A stretch of DNA of 64,000 bases from Linepithema humile (taxonomy: Eukaryota; Arthropoda; Insecta; Hymenoptera; Formicidae): NCBI RefSeq assembly GCF_040581485.1, contig NC_090134.1:15615501-15679500 (forward strand), written 5' to 3'. This document shows positions 48,084-61,373 of this stretch, one piece after another. The translations under genes were made by a program, and so were the position numbers. The notes beneath the pieces were generated by a model, which was not told the origin of the DNA, ran no database searches, and worked only from the letters and a program-made list of their open reading frames with translations. Within the stretch, counting starts at the first letter, position 1; every line of letters starts with the position of its first letter.

Positions 48084-51000
48084 GTCGACTGTCCTCGTTT
48101 GTGCACCTCGTGTAAAAAAAAAAAAAAGACCGGGTGGCCGGGAAAGACGGTTTGGTAGTAGGTTTTGATCGTCGGGTCTTCGGGGGTCACACTTCCCGGA
48201 TGTCTACTCCATGCGCGCACACACTATGCAAATCGCAAGGCAATCTGTGCGTGGAAGGGAGGAAACTCCTGAACCAGGCCAGACGGCAATCTGCAACAGG
48301 ATGTTTTGAGTCAGCGAGATCGATTTTTCATCGGCGATGAACAATCCTAATCGTAAATATGGATATCGCTACATTTTGCAAAGTTTGCCTCTCGCGATAC
48401 TTCGAAATACAAAAGATGTAATTGATTGTACTTGGATCGCTATCTCGCTATTTATCAGAATTATCAGAGAGCGATAATGTATCTAGCACACAGACATTTG
48501 CATACTAATACTTTGAAGAATTGTATGCGGTAACGAAAATGAGTCACCATTTGCGTTCAGATAAATCACGGCGCTATTTTCCGTAATTAAAGGATCATTT
48601 CTTATCATTGCTTCAACAAAATTGTGCTTGGCAAGACTATAGTCAACAAGTTACAAGCTTCTCTTTTTCTCTCTCTCTCGCTCTCTTTCTCTTTCTCTCT
48701 TATGAGACTTCTTATACCGGATTATATAAAGTCATTGGCGCGTCCGTGAAGACTCGCTACTAGTATCGTCGTTAATCACGTCGTTTTCCGCGAAACACAC
48801 GCAGCATGTGCATCCGTATTTTCTACATGCGTTTGCGACAATTTTACAAAGATATCGAAGAGCGCAACACATGATTTTGACAATTCGCTTCGACAGCCTG
48901 ACGGTTTTCTCCTCTTTTTTTTTTTTTTTTTTTCAATAAAAGAGAATCGTTAACATTCTAAAATTACGAGACGAATATAGTCGCAAAGGTTGTTGAATTC
49001 TAAAATTAAAAGTGGTTTTATGCAATAATGATTTGCACGTCCGCTTAGGACTTTTCGAGTCGAACGCATCGTGACGTATCATGAATTACTGATGAACTTG
49101 ATATTAATGTTATATCGATTTCTTTATCTTTCAATCACGATATCTTTTATAAAAAAAAAAAAGATTTCAACAAATATACGTATGTCGCTGAAGTATGTAA
49201 CGTCGTTCGTTGTAGAAAACAACTTGACGTCTTATTAATGTTCTGCAAACGGTAGAAAAATAATTTCATTCGTTTTGTAGACTTGAACGACGCAGATATT
49301 CACATTGGTTCCTTGAGGCGTAATTATCAAAGCAATTACGATAGCGCGATATACTTGAAGTGTTGAGAGTTCGTGCGCGGTTGAAAGAAACGCAAAAAAT
49401 AGGATAAGACGCAACTTGACACCTTATAAGTTGCACACCTCTGCTTCAATGTTTCTTATGTATCGTGAATAAAGTTAAAAATATTCGACATCCAATTCGC
49501 ATTATTACGGATATTATTGCCGGCATTCAGGTTTTGAAGTTTGTTGTAACAAATTGCTGCTTGCCGTGACGATAAAAAAAATATGCCGAGGTCGTAAACT
49601 GTTTAACACTATTTTGAATTTGCAAACAAAATAAATCGTTCAAAGAGATAAGTGTACTATTTTGGTTCTAACATCTGCATTTTCTAAAGATTTCTTTATG
49701 AAGTTTGGCGGGCTTAACTTAAAATTAGACGTGCGGATCGGAATTTGAGAAATATTATGTGCGACTCAGATGCGGATAGAATTAGAATATACAAACAGAA
49801 TCATTTTATTTTAATCGAATTCAACTTGACAAAGTCCAATATGATGCATCTACTTTTCATTACTAAGAATTTATGAACTTATGCATGATATATGATGATG
49901 TAATAAGTTACGAGACACGTAACCATTTATATATTTCGCACCAAAAAGTCTAATTTAAATCATCAGAAACATGTTTTTTTTTTTGGTAGCGTAAATTAAA
50001 TTTTTTACATTGAAGCTTAGATTTGTATCTTCAATTTAGCATGGTTCAAATTTACATCAATTTATAATTCCTAAGTTATAAAGTTATGAATTGGTGCAAA
50101 ATAAAAGTCGTTTTCATATTATATATTAAAATATTAAATATTAAATGGTATTTGTTAATAGCGATTCTATGTTATCAAAGTGTGTTAAATTAAAAATTCC
50201 AGAATAATAATTTGTATTCGCTTTTAAAAATAGGTCTGTCCGTACGTTATCAATAATTATCAATAATGCTTCTTATCTGAAATAGTATAATACAACGTAC
50301 AAAAAAGATTTTTATATTAATGCATCAAGATCAAGGTTACCCAGGTGCGCTTATCGGTATACGAGATACGCAAAGTGCAAAATACGTAAGAAAAATGCCT
50401 ATATAAAAATTCTAAAGCAAAATTTATCTACAGATAACTGATTTCGGGACGCTGAAGTAAATAACAGAAAGATTGAATGATAAATTCGCGCAAAATCTCT
50501 TTTATCAAAAAGATACGAAAATGCAACGAATTTTATTTGCGGTTGCAAGAAGATAAAACCAATGTACACAGCGATGTCGATGTTTTTTGAGGAAAGACAG
50601 CGCGATCGAGAGAAATAAAATGAAACCAAAGCGCGATGCACGATTAGTTTGAAACAAGTTTGAAACTTACTCTGTCAATGATACTGCGCGCCGTACTTAA
50701 TGATTAATATGGCCTTCGCAGCTGCAGCGGCATAAGATGCGGAATTAATTTGTTACGTAGATTCACTCGCCATTCGATCGCGGCGGATCGGATGATGCCA
50801 TAATCCAAATGTGCTTGGACGCCACACGTCTGAAAAGCGTAACGCGACACCGAGATCACCGTAAAATCGCACGACGGTACACAAAACATTTATTCAACAA
50901 ACCGGGGTCGTAACTCCCCTCTTGAAAAGTGGGGGAACAGCGATTTCAGTAGCGCCGCCACGGCAAGGATCTCGGAAATGGCGAACTAAAGAATAAGAAG

Positions 51001-52460
51001 TGGGAGGTGCGCGCGCGATTTAAATCCGTATAAAAATATATACACAATTCTTTTTTTAATATTATTATAAATTTAAATTTAATAAAGAAATATTAGTTTT
51101 CTTACCGATCTTGTGCATACTTCTTATCGGCGCAATATGGCATTTATCTTTATGGCAATTGATCAAGAATAATAAACATTTCTTGAACATGACAAGACGC
51201 TTATGGGCAACCTTTTTTTGGGCACAAGACGTTTATAGCCGTGAATAATAAACACTTCTAAGAGGTAAATAAAGTACTAACTATAATAGCAAAAATAAAT
51301 ATATCAAATATTCTTTTATGCTTTTATTGGCATAAGTCAGTATTGGCTATACCTATTTGTACATAATTTTCTTGTGTGTTTAATAACAATCTCGATTTAA
51401 CTAACAGTGAAAATTCTTGAAGGTATATTGAACGTAGTGAAATCTATGATAGAGTTGTAGACCAGGCATCATTAATATCTTGCATTTTCAGTTCAGCTAT
51501 TTTCAAGTCACATCAAAGTTTAATATTTGTACATTATATACGTCTCAAAATTTGTATCTGTTACAATGACATCTTTAAATGTTTGGGAGATGTAAAAGAT
51601 TAAACATAAAGTTAAACAATAAATATAATAGATTACACAAATTAAAATAATCCATGAAAATATAAATTCAAGGTTTTTAACCGACTCGACTAAATATCTA
51701 GCCATGCTGAATCCAACTTGAAAATGCATAACTGAATAATGGTATTAATGAAGCCTAGTGTATTATATATATTTTATCGTACTGTGTTTCAATTTACTGC
51801 ACATCGCAGTTTACAAGATGTTCTACGTTGATAAAATGTGCCATTTAAATTGACAAAATTTGGCATATTCAACACACTTCGGTTGTGCCGCAATCTGGAT
51901 GCAGTGCACAGAGAATGGACGAGTATTTTTAATTCGAAATATCAATATTCTTAATATTAAGTAATTAACACAACAAAGTTAACAAACCGTAGCGTGTATA
52001 TACTTCAAAAATTTGTTTTAGTGGAAATATCGATAATAATTTCATCATACGAGTAGAATCGATTAATTCAATGTCATACTTCTTAGTGCTGATGTTAAAA
52101 AAAAATAGAAAGTTTTAAAATGTCTATTTTCCGATCAAGTTACTTTCTCTATACATGCAATGTTGCATCTGCAAAGTGCGGCTGCATTTTTTTATGCAAT
52201 TATTTTTTTAAATCAATCCATTGATTTCAGAGAGTATTCCGCATATAAAGATATAATCTCATTAATAATTAAAAACTGGAAAATTAATAATTTATGATAT
52301 TTTTTTTCTGTATATGTTAGAAAATATGGAATGTGTCGTATAAAATTATTTATTCATCAATGGCATTATTTTAATACTTTTGCAAGATAATTAGAATAAA
52401 ACTAGTAAGAAAAAGACAGAATATAGTTCATGACGTGGAAGCAGCTTTCCTTGAATTGAG
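48084..52460. other. 4.4-kb gene-poor region upstream of the membrane protein gene
   Basis: Contains an A-run next to the gene (48114-48126), a CT-rich tract (48660-48702), a T-run of about 20 (48914-48934) and one CpG-rich island at about 50660-50960. Open frames are short and lack protein-like composition. Otherwise nothing is seen. Confidence 0.5.
50660..50960 (-). promoter_or_regulatory. CpG-rich block with a good minus-strand splice donor
   Basis: This block is clearly richer in GC and CpG than its surroundings. Read on the minus strand it ends in ACAGA followed by GTAAGTTT near 50670, a near-consensus donor. The frames in it are short. The simplest reading is a promoter plus a non-coding first exon that splices about 2.6 kb onward to the membrane protein gene starting at 48083. 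This is inference from composition and one splice signal. Confidence 0.35.
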
Positions 52461-52754
52461 CTAATGGTGTGCAGAGCTTTGAATTTGATTATATAAAAAG
52501 TCATATGCTTCATCATACAGCGCAATATGCGCACTTTGCAGACGCAAATATGTGGAATACATTATTTTAAGAAAATAGACATTATTGAGTCCTTCAGCTT
52601 TCTTCTCTGCCACCTTCTCTATCGTTAATCGTACGAGACATAGCCCCGTTTTAACTGCTTGAATGCACAGGCTGTTTTGACCCCAAAAGTTTATACGAAT
52701 ATATATTTTATAAATTTTTAAGAATTCACATGTAAAACTCGTGATTATTTCCAC
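52461..52754 (-). CDS. Possible small protein, 97 residues, unrecognised
   Basis: An open frame with protein-like composition (TGLCLVRLTIEKVAEKKAEG, YLRLQSAHIALYDEAYDFLY), ending in TAG 150 bp downstream of the KIAA1191 homologue's stop. No good ATG: the frame opens after a TAA and the first candidate start is a GTG, so it would need an upstream exon, which I could not place. It may be a small exon of an unseen gene, a decayed fragment or chance. I assign no function. Confidence 0.3.
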   Translation of the reverse strand: MEIITSFTCEFLKIYKIYIRINFWGQNSLCIQAVKTGLCLVRLTIEKVAEKKAEGLNNVYFLKIMYSTYLRLQSAHIALYDEAYDFLYNQIQSSAHH

Positions 52755-52904
52755 GAAATGTCCGAATTAATTCTATGATGAGTTCAATTAAAGTTACACG
52801 TTAATAATGTAGAATTAAAAACTAAATTCATCTAAATAATCTAAGTATAGTTTGGTGGAAGCATAATTAGCAGCTACATGGTTAAAATTAAATTGAATAT
52901 AGCT

Positions 52905-54564
52905 TTACATAGAAGTTGGTGACCAAAAATTCATCTCTCTTAATTCAGACGGTTTAGCCTCGAGTACATTTACGTAAATAGACGACTTATTTGCCGATTT
53001 TTCTTCCTTTCCGATATATGTAAGATTTTGCGAAGATATCGATTTTTTTCGATTAAGCGGTTTGCGTGGTTCCAAAGGCTCGTCTTCCTCCTCTATCTTT
53101 GCTGTAATAACTTCCCGTGATTGACCTAATATGCTGGACAAAATCCAATTACCTTGATATTTCTCCTTGTCTGGTACGAATGCACCTGTAAAGTATCTGT
53201 TAGCAAGAATCTTCCTACGCGCTTTCGGTGAACTATCTGGAGTTCCTGTAGGCGACGTCAACGGAGTTGCCGGTAACGACTTGCTAACATTTTTCAGCGA
53301 GCTTTCTTGAGAGCTTTGCTGAGAGTGTGAATCCGACGTAAATATTTTGGTGAATTTACCAGACATCATTTGATTGGCAACATGAACAATCGATTTGCCG
53401 CAAAGAGCCGGTTCACCGTGAAAACCGTCGTCTGTTCCCTGTGATTTAGGTTTTACATTTCCACTTGTCGAGGTCTTTTGAGATATAACACTGCCAGCTA
53501 AAGCAGTAATACCACAATTTATTAATGTTTAAAGCATATTTAAAATAAAAAAAAAAAATGAATTATGCTATACCTTTACTGTTTATGATAGGAATAAACG
53601 GTTGGCATGGCAAAGGGTGTTTGCTAAAATCAATCTCCTTGACCTCTTTCAAATTGGAAATGGATTTGTCACTTGTTATCTGATTTGAAGCACCTGTGTT
53701 ATTGTTTTCATTCAAAACCTCAGTTACAATACGTTTCAATCCCTGTTGTGGTGCTTCGGAATTTTGTGATTTTGGATACCTTATATAAAAGAAACTATCA
53801 TCATAAGATGGTGGGCTAAATGCAGCTTCGTCAAAGTCAAATCTAGAAAAATACAAAGAAAATTATATTAGAACAAAATGTAATGACAAATGTGTGCAAT
53901 CAAATATATACTGCATATAGTAAATTGCAAATTATTATAGTTAATTTGAGTCACACATCACTCAATTAATAAATTAATAACTTTTTTTATATTAACAAAG
54001 ATTTAAAACAGAATAAAAATTCTTAACAAACCAATTATTACTCCACCGATAAAAATAACATGGCCAATTATTATTCCGCCGATAAAAATAACATAAATAT
54101 ATTATATTCAAATAAAATATCTTTAAACAATGATAAATCTACAATATTAATATTAAAAATTATTTTCTAATCAATAATCAATTATATAAATTGTTATATT
54201 TACATAAAAACTTTGTATAAAACAATGAATGGATAATTTATTAAAAGCAATTATGTGTCCAATGGAGTACACAAATGTCAACTATAAATAATAGGTTAAT
54301 TTGGCAAAACACCAACTTATATGTACATGACAACATAACAGTTTCTATAGTAAATAGATATAACAGCTTCACAATGTCACCGTTAATTTATTGCTTGAAT
54401 ACACCAATAATCAAACAATTGAACAAGATTAAATCATTCTTCGTAAAAATCAATAATCAAATTGTGAAAAATAAAACCTACCTGTTATCTATTTTTCCTT
54501 TCATCCATTGTGGCAATGAAATTCCACTACCGAGAGACCTATCCGGTTGTCCTGAAGTACCCAT
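52905..54564 (-). CDS. KIAA1191: p33MONOX / KIAA1191 homologue
   Basis: Three exons (54564-54482, 53842-53574, 53497-52905) give 314 residues; the human protein has 305. Collinear similarities to human p33MONOX: an N-terminal GISLPQW segment with FSPPSYDDSFF, the middle stretch IVHVANQMMSGKFTK, the Ser/Thr/Pro run LTSPTGTPDSSPKARRK with RYFTGAF, and the C-terminal end ELREMNFWSPTSM against the human DLNVLTPTGF. It is low-complexity and likely disordered, with many SP/TP sites. The human protein is cytosolic, named a putative flavin monooxygenase, but its catalytic role is not secure, and no FAD motif is visible here. Confidence 0.7.
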
Positions 54565-56755
54565 CCTTGTATGACTTTGTAAAACTCAATATATAGCAAA
54601 AACTTGTCTTTATGTTAATAATATATAGATGTACAAAATGACATGCCAAAAGTTGATGCTTTGTTATCCATATTAATCCTGCATTAATCCCGATACATGC
54701 GTAGTTATTATTTGTACAGTTGTATAATACAATTAGTAAGAGCACTGCAGCTTTTAGGATTTGGACCACGTTATCGTTCGGTTGATCTGCAATTTGGCAG
54801 ATTCTTAGAATACAATAAACTCTATTATTAATGCAATAAAGAAATATGTGAAATGGCGCGGTACTTACTTTCTTATTACGGTGTAAGAATATTGTTTTGA
54901 TGATTATCTTCATAATTATAATGCTAGACTACCTTGGACGAAAATAGCAGTGAATAAACGTAATGTTGATAATGGCTGACGAACGTATACAAATGGCCAC
55001 TGCAGCTATATAGAAGATTCATATTGTGTTCGTCATCCACGTACGACACCTGACGTCCAATAAGAAAATTTATTTTCTAGTAACAGTTCAGGCGTTAAAT
55101 AAAATTCCTAGAAGGCACATTTTTCTATTGGCTATCGGCATTCGGCGCAGTGCAGTAAATCTAGCATTAGCGTATAGAGGATTTGCTATTTAATGAAAAT
55201 TTTGTTTCGAAAATCTGTTCGTTTTCGAGGGTACATTCTATATTTTCTTTCTTCCTTCTTATTTCACCTAAAACGTAGGTGCGAGTCTGGTGCAAGCTTA
55301 TACCTCAAGAAAGTACAGTTAAAATGAACAGACTTACTGTTAAAATTTAGAATTTTTTTATTGTTAATAAAATAATCATTGAAAATTATTATTACGCTTG
55401 GTATTGGCGAAAATATATATATATGAGAAAGTAATTTTGAGACTAAAAGTAGGAATAAATAAAACCATTACTCGTAAGTTATATAGACACGAAGTGATGG
55501 TTGTCGACAGCATAGCCTTGACAACGTTATCCTAAATATGGCAATTAGCGCCTAAATATAAGACAATTGCATCTAATGTCGTGTGATAACAGTAATCTTT
55601 AACATTCTTCGTCTTCCATTTAAACTACGTTCTGTATTGTATTACTCTTATCACGTAATTTCACGTACAACGTCTTTAACGAGTTACAAGTGTTGGGTAA
55701 GTGGGATAAGATAGTAAAAATTTCCACGTGTGATTTATGCAAAATTCAAATTGATTAAATAGAATTGTAAAATATAACGCAGCATCTATATGCATATAAT
55801 TTACTCAATTTATTATTGCAATCTTATTCATTATAAAATTTATATGATAGTATAAAAAGCAAAGAAATCTGCATAATCACTTTAATTATTTATTATAAAA
55901 AAAATGGTTTGGTATCATTATTTAATATTAATACTATTTGATTTACATAAAATGTTGTGCACTGTTTCGAATATGCTGTTTTGTATTTTATGCCTTGAAT
56001 TATTCTTACCAAGACATTGCATATTTATTATTTTCTGTACAGATTGATAATAAATTTCTTTGTACATGATTAATTATTTAAGGAGATGAAAATCTAATCA
56101 AAAATATCAAGTGCAAAATATCACAAACTCGCTATTTGATACTGTATTAATTATTGGTATCATTGCACTACTCTCCATTATTTTGTAAGTATAAAATGAT
56201 GTTCACATTATTTATAAAATGTAAAAAACTGTGTTTACATTATATATGCAGGCTATTACAAGTTGTACAATTTGTGAAATAAAGCAATTTCAATCATTTT
56301 CTATTTTTTTTTTTTTTTTAAGTTCAAGCTGAAGTGATAAAAAATAATATTAATTTTTTAATCTATAAACACAATTTTCTTTAAAAGGAAACTTTATGAG
56401 CACATTTTGTTTTATCTGCATTCTCAATAATGAATAATTTTATGCGTAAAAAAATTCATTTTATATGTGATATTAATAGGATTAGATATACCAAAATGCT
56501 TTACTGTTTTAAAATCGCAAACAGCTGTAGCATTGCTTATTGTTGCTATACATTCTCTCATTACACATTTGTATTATCTACAAGTAAAAGAATTACTTCG
56601 CATTACCTAGTATTATAACAGAATTGAATTTGTAGAGAAATGTTTTGCTTTACAACTTTTTAATGTAATGCAGTTTTTTTACATTTACGTTGTGATCTCA
56701 ATATTCTTGTATTGCATATTTGTCGCATACTTCATGAATTATCCTTCTTCCAGAT
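54565..56755. promoter_or_regulatory. Divergent upstream region, KIAA1191 homologue / SLC35G1
   Basis: Promoters for both flanking genes must be here. On the plus strand, a TTGG-GTAAGTGG donor at about 55696 and the CTTCTTCCAG acceptor two bases before the SLC35G1 ATG define a probable 5' UTR intron (55697-56753). The leader exon probably lies in about 55590-55696. The rest is AT-rich with no other feature. Confidence 0.5.
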
Positions 56756-57802
56756 ATGTCAGAGCACGTGGAATTGCAACATTTAGTTGATGCCGATGTG
56801 GAAAGTGACACAAGAAATCCCAAAAGAAAATTCTCCATCCTATTCTGCAAATCGTGTCCTTACTTGGGTCTAATATTAGCAACACTCTCATCCCTGTTCT
56901 TCTCGTTATGCAGTGTCATCGTAAAGAGTCTGGTAGAAGTAAACCCCACAGAAATGGCGATCTTCAGATTTGTGGGAGTACTTTTACCAGCTATACCAAT
57001 TGTGATTTACAAAGGAGAGCATCCTTTTCCGAAAGGACGTAGATTAATACTTATTTTAAGAAGTTTTATTGGTACAACAGGGCTCATGTTAAGTTTTTAC
57101 GCGTTCAGGCATATGCCGTTAGCCGATGCCTCTGTTGTTGTATTTTCCGTTCCTGTGTTCGTGGCAATATTTGCGCGGATATTTTTGAAAGAGCCCTGTG
57201 GGCTGTTTAATGTCGTTACCGTGTGTCTGACGTTAATCGGCGTAATACTGATAACACGACCGCCGCTGATTTTTGGCAATACTGTAGAATCCCTCTCAGA
57301 TGGTAATGTCAAACCAGAGCATGCAGATTTATGGGGTGCCGTGGCTGCTTTCGCGGCTACTTTATTTGGCGCAAACGCGTACGTCTTGTTACGCGCACTG
57401 AAAGGTCTTCATTTCTCCGTTATAATGACAAATTTCGGCTCGTTTGCTTTAGTACAGACCACACTTATATCGTGGGCTATTGGCGCGTTATGTTTGCCAC
57501 GCTGTGGTACAGATAGACTTTTGGTTGTCGCGCTCGCATTGTTTAGCTTCGCAGGTCAGATTTTACTAACTTTGGCTCTTCAGATGGAACAAGCTGGCCC
57601 AGTGGCCATAGCAAGATCAACAGATATTGTCTTCGCGTTTTTTTGGCAGGTGCTATTTTTCAACGAGATACCGAATCGATATTCTGTAGGAGGTGCTATA
57701 TTGGTCACAAGTTCAGTTTTGTTAACAGGATTGAGAAAGTGGGCTCTCTCATTGCCCGAAACATCTAACATCAAAAAGTCTCTTGGAATCTTGGTAATGT
57801 AA
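56756..57802 (+). CDS. SLC35G1: SLC35G1-type drug/metabolite transporter
   Basis: An intronless coding region of 348 residues. Ten hydrophobic segments are arranged as two five-helix EamA repeats: the first begins at YLGLILATLSSLFFSLCSVI and includes SFIGTTGLMLSFYAFRHMPL; the second begins at LWGAVAAFAATLFGANAYVL and includes ALQMEQAGPVAIARSTDIVF and SVGGAILVTSSVLLTG. The N-terminus is cytosolic and acidic; the motif PLADASVVVFSVPVFVAIFA is typical of SLC35G. Mammalian SLC35G1 is reported at the plasma membrane/ER, with links to STIM1 and citrate export; substrate here is not determinable. The start is the first ATG after a strong acceptor, so the leader is spliced. Confidence 0.92.
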   Translation: MSEHVELQHLVDADVESDTRNPKRKFSILFCKSCPYLGLILATLSSLFFSLCSVIVKSLVEVNPTEMAIFRFVGVLLPAIPIVIYKGEHPFPKGRRLILILRSFIGTTGLMLSFYAFRHMPLADASVVVFSVPVFVAIFARIFLKEPCGLFNVVTVCLTLIGVILITRPPLIFGNTVESLSDGNVKPEHADLWGAVAAFAATLFGANAYVLLRALKGLHFSVIMTNFGSFALVQTTLISWAIGALCLPRCGTDRLLVVALALFSFAGQILLTLALQMEQAGPVAIARSTDIVFAFFWQVLFFNEIPNRYSVGGAILVTSSVLLTGLRKWALSLPETSNIKKSLGILVM

Positions 57803-58154
57803 GCAATATCTGTTTTATTTGCAGAAGTGTAATATATTTTTTTTTTTGTATTTTACTTATATGAAAAACGAACAGAGAATATTTGACATCAATTTAGAAT
57901 ATTGTTCATATTACAATCAGAAATGGATAACAAGACGTTCTTTGTTTAAGCTATATTTGTATAGCAAAAGGGACTAAATTTTTGCTTAAATATTCTACTT
58001 TTGAATCTCTTGCCATTTTAAAAGAATTGAAAAGTATTAATTAAAGAATTAAAGTATTTCAACATTTTAGTATAAAAATTTTTGACTCCAAATTATCTGA
58101 AGAATCAGTAATTAAATAATGACGTAATTGTAGAGAGACGCCTATGTACGAGAG

Positions 58155-58216
58155 TAAATCAGAAATTATTCGCAATTTTTTCAAGTGAAATATATTGCGG
58201 ATAATTTCTGACTTAT
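58155..58216. repeat. Near-perfect ~60-nt hairpin
   Basis: The arms AAATCAGAAATTATTCGCAA and TTGCGGATAATTTCTGACTT pair with only a couple of G:U or mismatched positions. The loop TTTTTTCAAGTGAAATATA can extend the stem (TTTCA/TGAAA). It is about 350 bp downstream of the SLC35G1 stop codon. It could be a microRNA-like precursor or a decayed MITE. Confidence 0.75.
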
Positions 58217-59251
58217 CCTAGTATTTTGTAGTTGGAAAGTTCGATAGAAGCATCTTCAGGCTTGCAAACTATATTTAAAATTTTTTATAAATTATAATAT
58301 TAATTATTTTTACAATGAATAATTTGCTATTTTGATATTTTATTTATACAAATTTATATTGTAAAAATTTTAAATTTGTTTTAAAATAGACAAAGAAATC
58401 CAAAGCTACTTATATAATATACAGTTGTCTAGTCTAAAAATCAGTATTATTTAAAAATTGATATATATGGAATATATATATGTGATAAAATCATTATAAT
58501 TTATTATTGTTATTAGTCATAACATTTTAATTATGTCACTGAAAGAAAAAGTAATCGAAGAACTAATCAAGTTTCAAATACGTATAAACTATTTAGAAAC
58601 CAAAAGATTTATTAGGATACTTATTAATATAATATGAAAAGTTAAATGCAATTATACATATACTTTTTGTCAAAGTTTCTAGTTTTTTTTTTTTTTTTTT
58701 TTTTTTTGGTTTAATTATTTAACTTTCGTATGTTTGGTTGAATATGGCAAAGCACAACAACGAAATAGCTCAATCCTAGTTCCATAAATGTTGTGCTACT
58801 TGTGTAAATCGATCTTACATATATTGTATATTGAAATTATGAAAAAGTTGCGTAGCACTATTTAATATGAAGATCTAACAAGCGTATATAGGCCTTTATA
58901 TAATATAAACTATTTAATTTGTATACATCTACTTGCGTGCTTGCGTTGGACTGCTAACTTAGAATGATTTTACTACTTCCAGCGAATTCTCTAGCGAATT
59001 AATTCTTAAAGTATATTCTAGAACTGTTTGTAATAATTCACTTTCACATAATAAATTATGAAAAACTGCAGCAATATTTCATATACTAGAATATAAGTAT
59101 TAATAATATATATACACATGGTGCATAAATTGTCATCTAAGTTTCGGAAGATAAATTTTATTTGCATAAATCTTGCATATTTTACTTTTTAATCACACAT
59201 TAGTCATTGTTTCTTTTTTTTGTATAGGACGTCTTTATGTGTTTGTATGTA

Positions 59252-59590
59252 TTGGGTTGATCAAAAAGTTTCTTTGTATTTTCGCAACAAATGGATTTAT
59301 TAGTAAATCGCATTATGTACACATTATATCTTTGAATAAAAAAATTTATACATTATACGGTGAGACGACACGCTATATTTTTTGATAGCAGACAACTTTT
59401 TGCACATTTAAAAAGAAAGTTTATTAATGATTTCTTCATCCAGAAGAATTCTGACGAAATGGAATTCTTCGGCAACTTCAAAGGTGATCTAAAAAGACGA
59501 CGCATACATTGATGAATAATTATTTTATTTAATTTGGAAAATTTTGTCTATTTGTTTATTGAAAAATTCAAAGAAACTTGATCAACTCAA
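59252..59590. mobile_element. Deleted mariner-type element
   Basis: The left end TTGGGTTGATCAAAAAGTTT and the right end, which reads TTGAGTTGATCAAGTTTCTT on the other strand, are inverted and lie next to TA on both sides (59250-59251, 59591-59592). The TTGGGTTG start is typical of mariner elements. At about 340 bp, with no transposase frame, it is an internally deleted copy. Confidence 0.75.
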
Positions 59591-60556
59591 TATAATATGT
59601 ACAAAATGTAACATTTCAGTGCCTTATTCATCTATGAAGAAAGTACATTTTTTATAAAAATAACTTATACTATTTCTAAATTTACGTTCATACAAGAATA
59701 TATATGTTGTATTGTGTATATTGTGTGTATTGTGGATATGTGCAATGGAAGTAAGATTTTTATTTTTTCTGACTAATAGACAAATTAAATATAATGCATT
59801 ATACTATAGACTGCTTACAACAATAGTAAAATACTATATTAAAATGATAAATCCTTTTAAAATGACAGTTTTAGATTATTTCGTATTATATTGAACATTT
59901 AAATAATTATATTTAAGCTAATTTTTTCATGGTTCAGTAAAAATGGAGGAAATAATTCGAAAAGACAAGCGTATTGTTTGAATCAACTTCCACAAAAATT
60001 AATACATGCTTAATTTATGTAATTAAATTGAAAATCAATATGTTAGAAATAAAACGGGTAAAAAATTAATTATTTTGCTGTCATTAATTAAATTATATGA
60101 CTATTGTATAGAAACATGATCAGGATAGTTCATTTAGAAGCTGCAAATGTATTTCATATATTTCAATGTTTATTAAAACATATCTTCCATAACAATGATA
60201 TATATTCTATATTTTTCATAACACTGCGACTATTACATTATAATACTATTAGTTTTATTCCTTGGCGAAAAATTGTATATATATATATATATCTTCATAA
60301 ATTCAATTGTTACATGATGTCTATTTTAATATCACAATTCAAAAGCGAGACATACTCAAATATGCCCATAAAAAATATTTAAAAACTAATTGTGCCATAG
60401 TAAATTTTAGTTTTTTTCCCCAAACTATTTAATTAATAATTATTATATATATAAAAATAATACAATAATATATAAAATATATTATTTTATATTATTTTGT
60501 ATAAAATAATATAAAATATCTTATTAAGATAATTATAATATATTTTATATATTATA

Positions 60557-60594
60557 TAAAATTACATAATATGTCTATATTATGTAATTTTATA
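60557..60594. repeat. Perfect AT-rich palindrome
   Basis: Arms ATAAAATTACATAATAT and its inverse flank a 4-base loop (GTCT). It lies in a simple-sequence region of TA-rich DNA. Confidence 0.85.
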
Positions 60595-61373
60595 TTATAA
60601 TTCATACATATATATAATAATTCTCAACATTTCTAATTCCAATCTTTTCTAAACTACTTCAATCTATTGCATTTTACACTTTAAAGCGAATATTTCTATT
60701 GACCAAATTGAGCTAAGTATTTATTCGCAAGGAAATATATTATATATATATATACCGACATATATTTCTTCAATTTTGTTAAAAGTTTAATACGTTCTGG
60801 CAAGTAGTCAATAATATGAAACTAAAGTATGTATATGTTGAAACAAGCTTCATAAAACATCTAAAAATCACTTTTCCACTAGTATTATAAACAATAAAAC
60901 GTCAGAAAATTATATAACAATATCGTTATTCTAAGGTACAACATATAAATAACATTTAATATTGTATTTTCGTACTGTAGTTTTACCATTGTAGAGCAAA
61001 ATTTAAGTATAGCCATATAAGTTCAAAGAAAAATGCAATATTTATGCTTGCAATATAAAGCTATTTCCTTCTCAAGATACATTAAAACTTGCTGAACAGA
61101 TAAATATTTAAATCGCGACAAAAGCGTTAAGTACAACTAAATAAATTATGAATATATATTCGGCATTAACAGTGTCAATGTTAGACTTGAAAATTTTTCA
61201 GGCATATTCATATTTCTTTGAATAAATAATCAATATTTATCAACCTGTTGCAACGTAGCAAAGTTCGAACACAAATTATTAATGGAAATATAATATTTTT
61301 AAAATAAAAATTAAAACAATTTAGTTTAATTTTAATAACAGTTTGAACTCAGTAATTTCGAAATTTAAAAATA

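Noticed and set aside
50399..50889. Two minus-strand frames of 61-80 codons upstream of the membrane protein gene
   Set aside because: No recognisable protein features; the CpG-rich one is better explained as promoter or leader.
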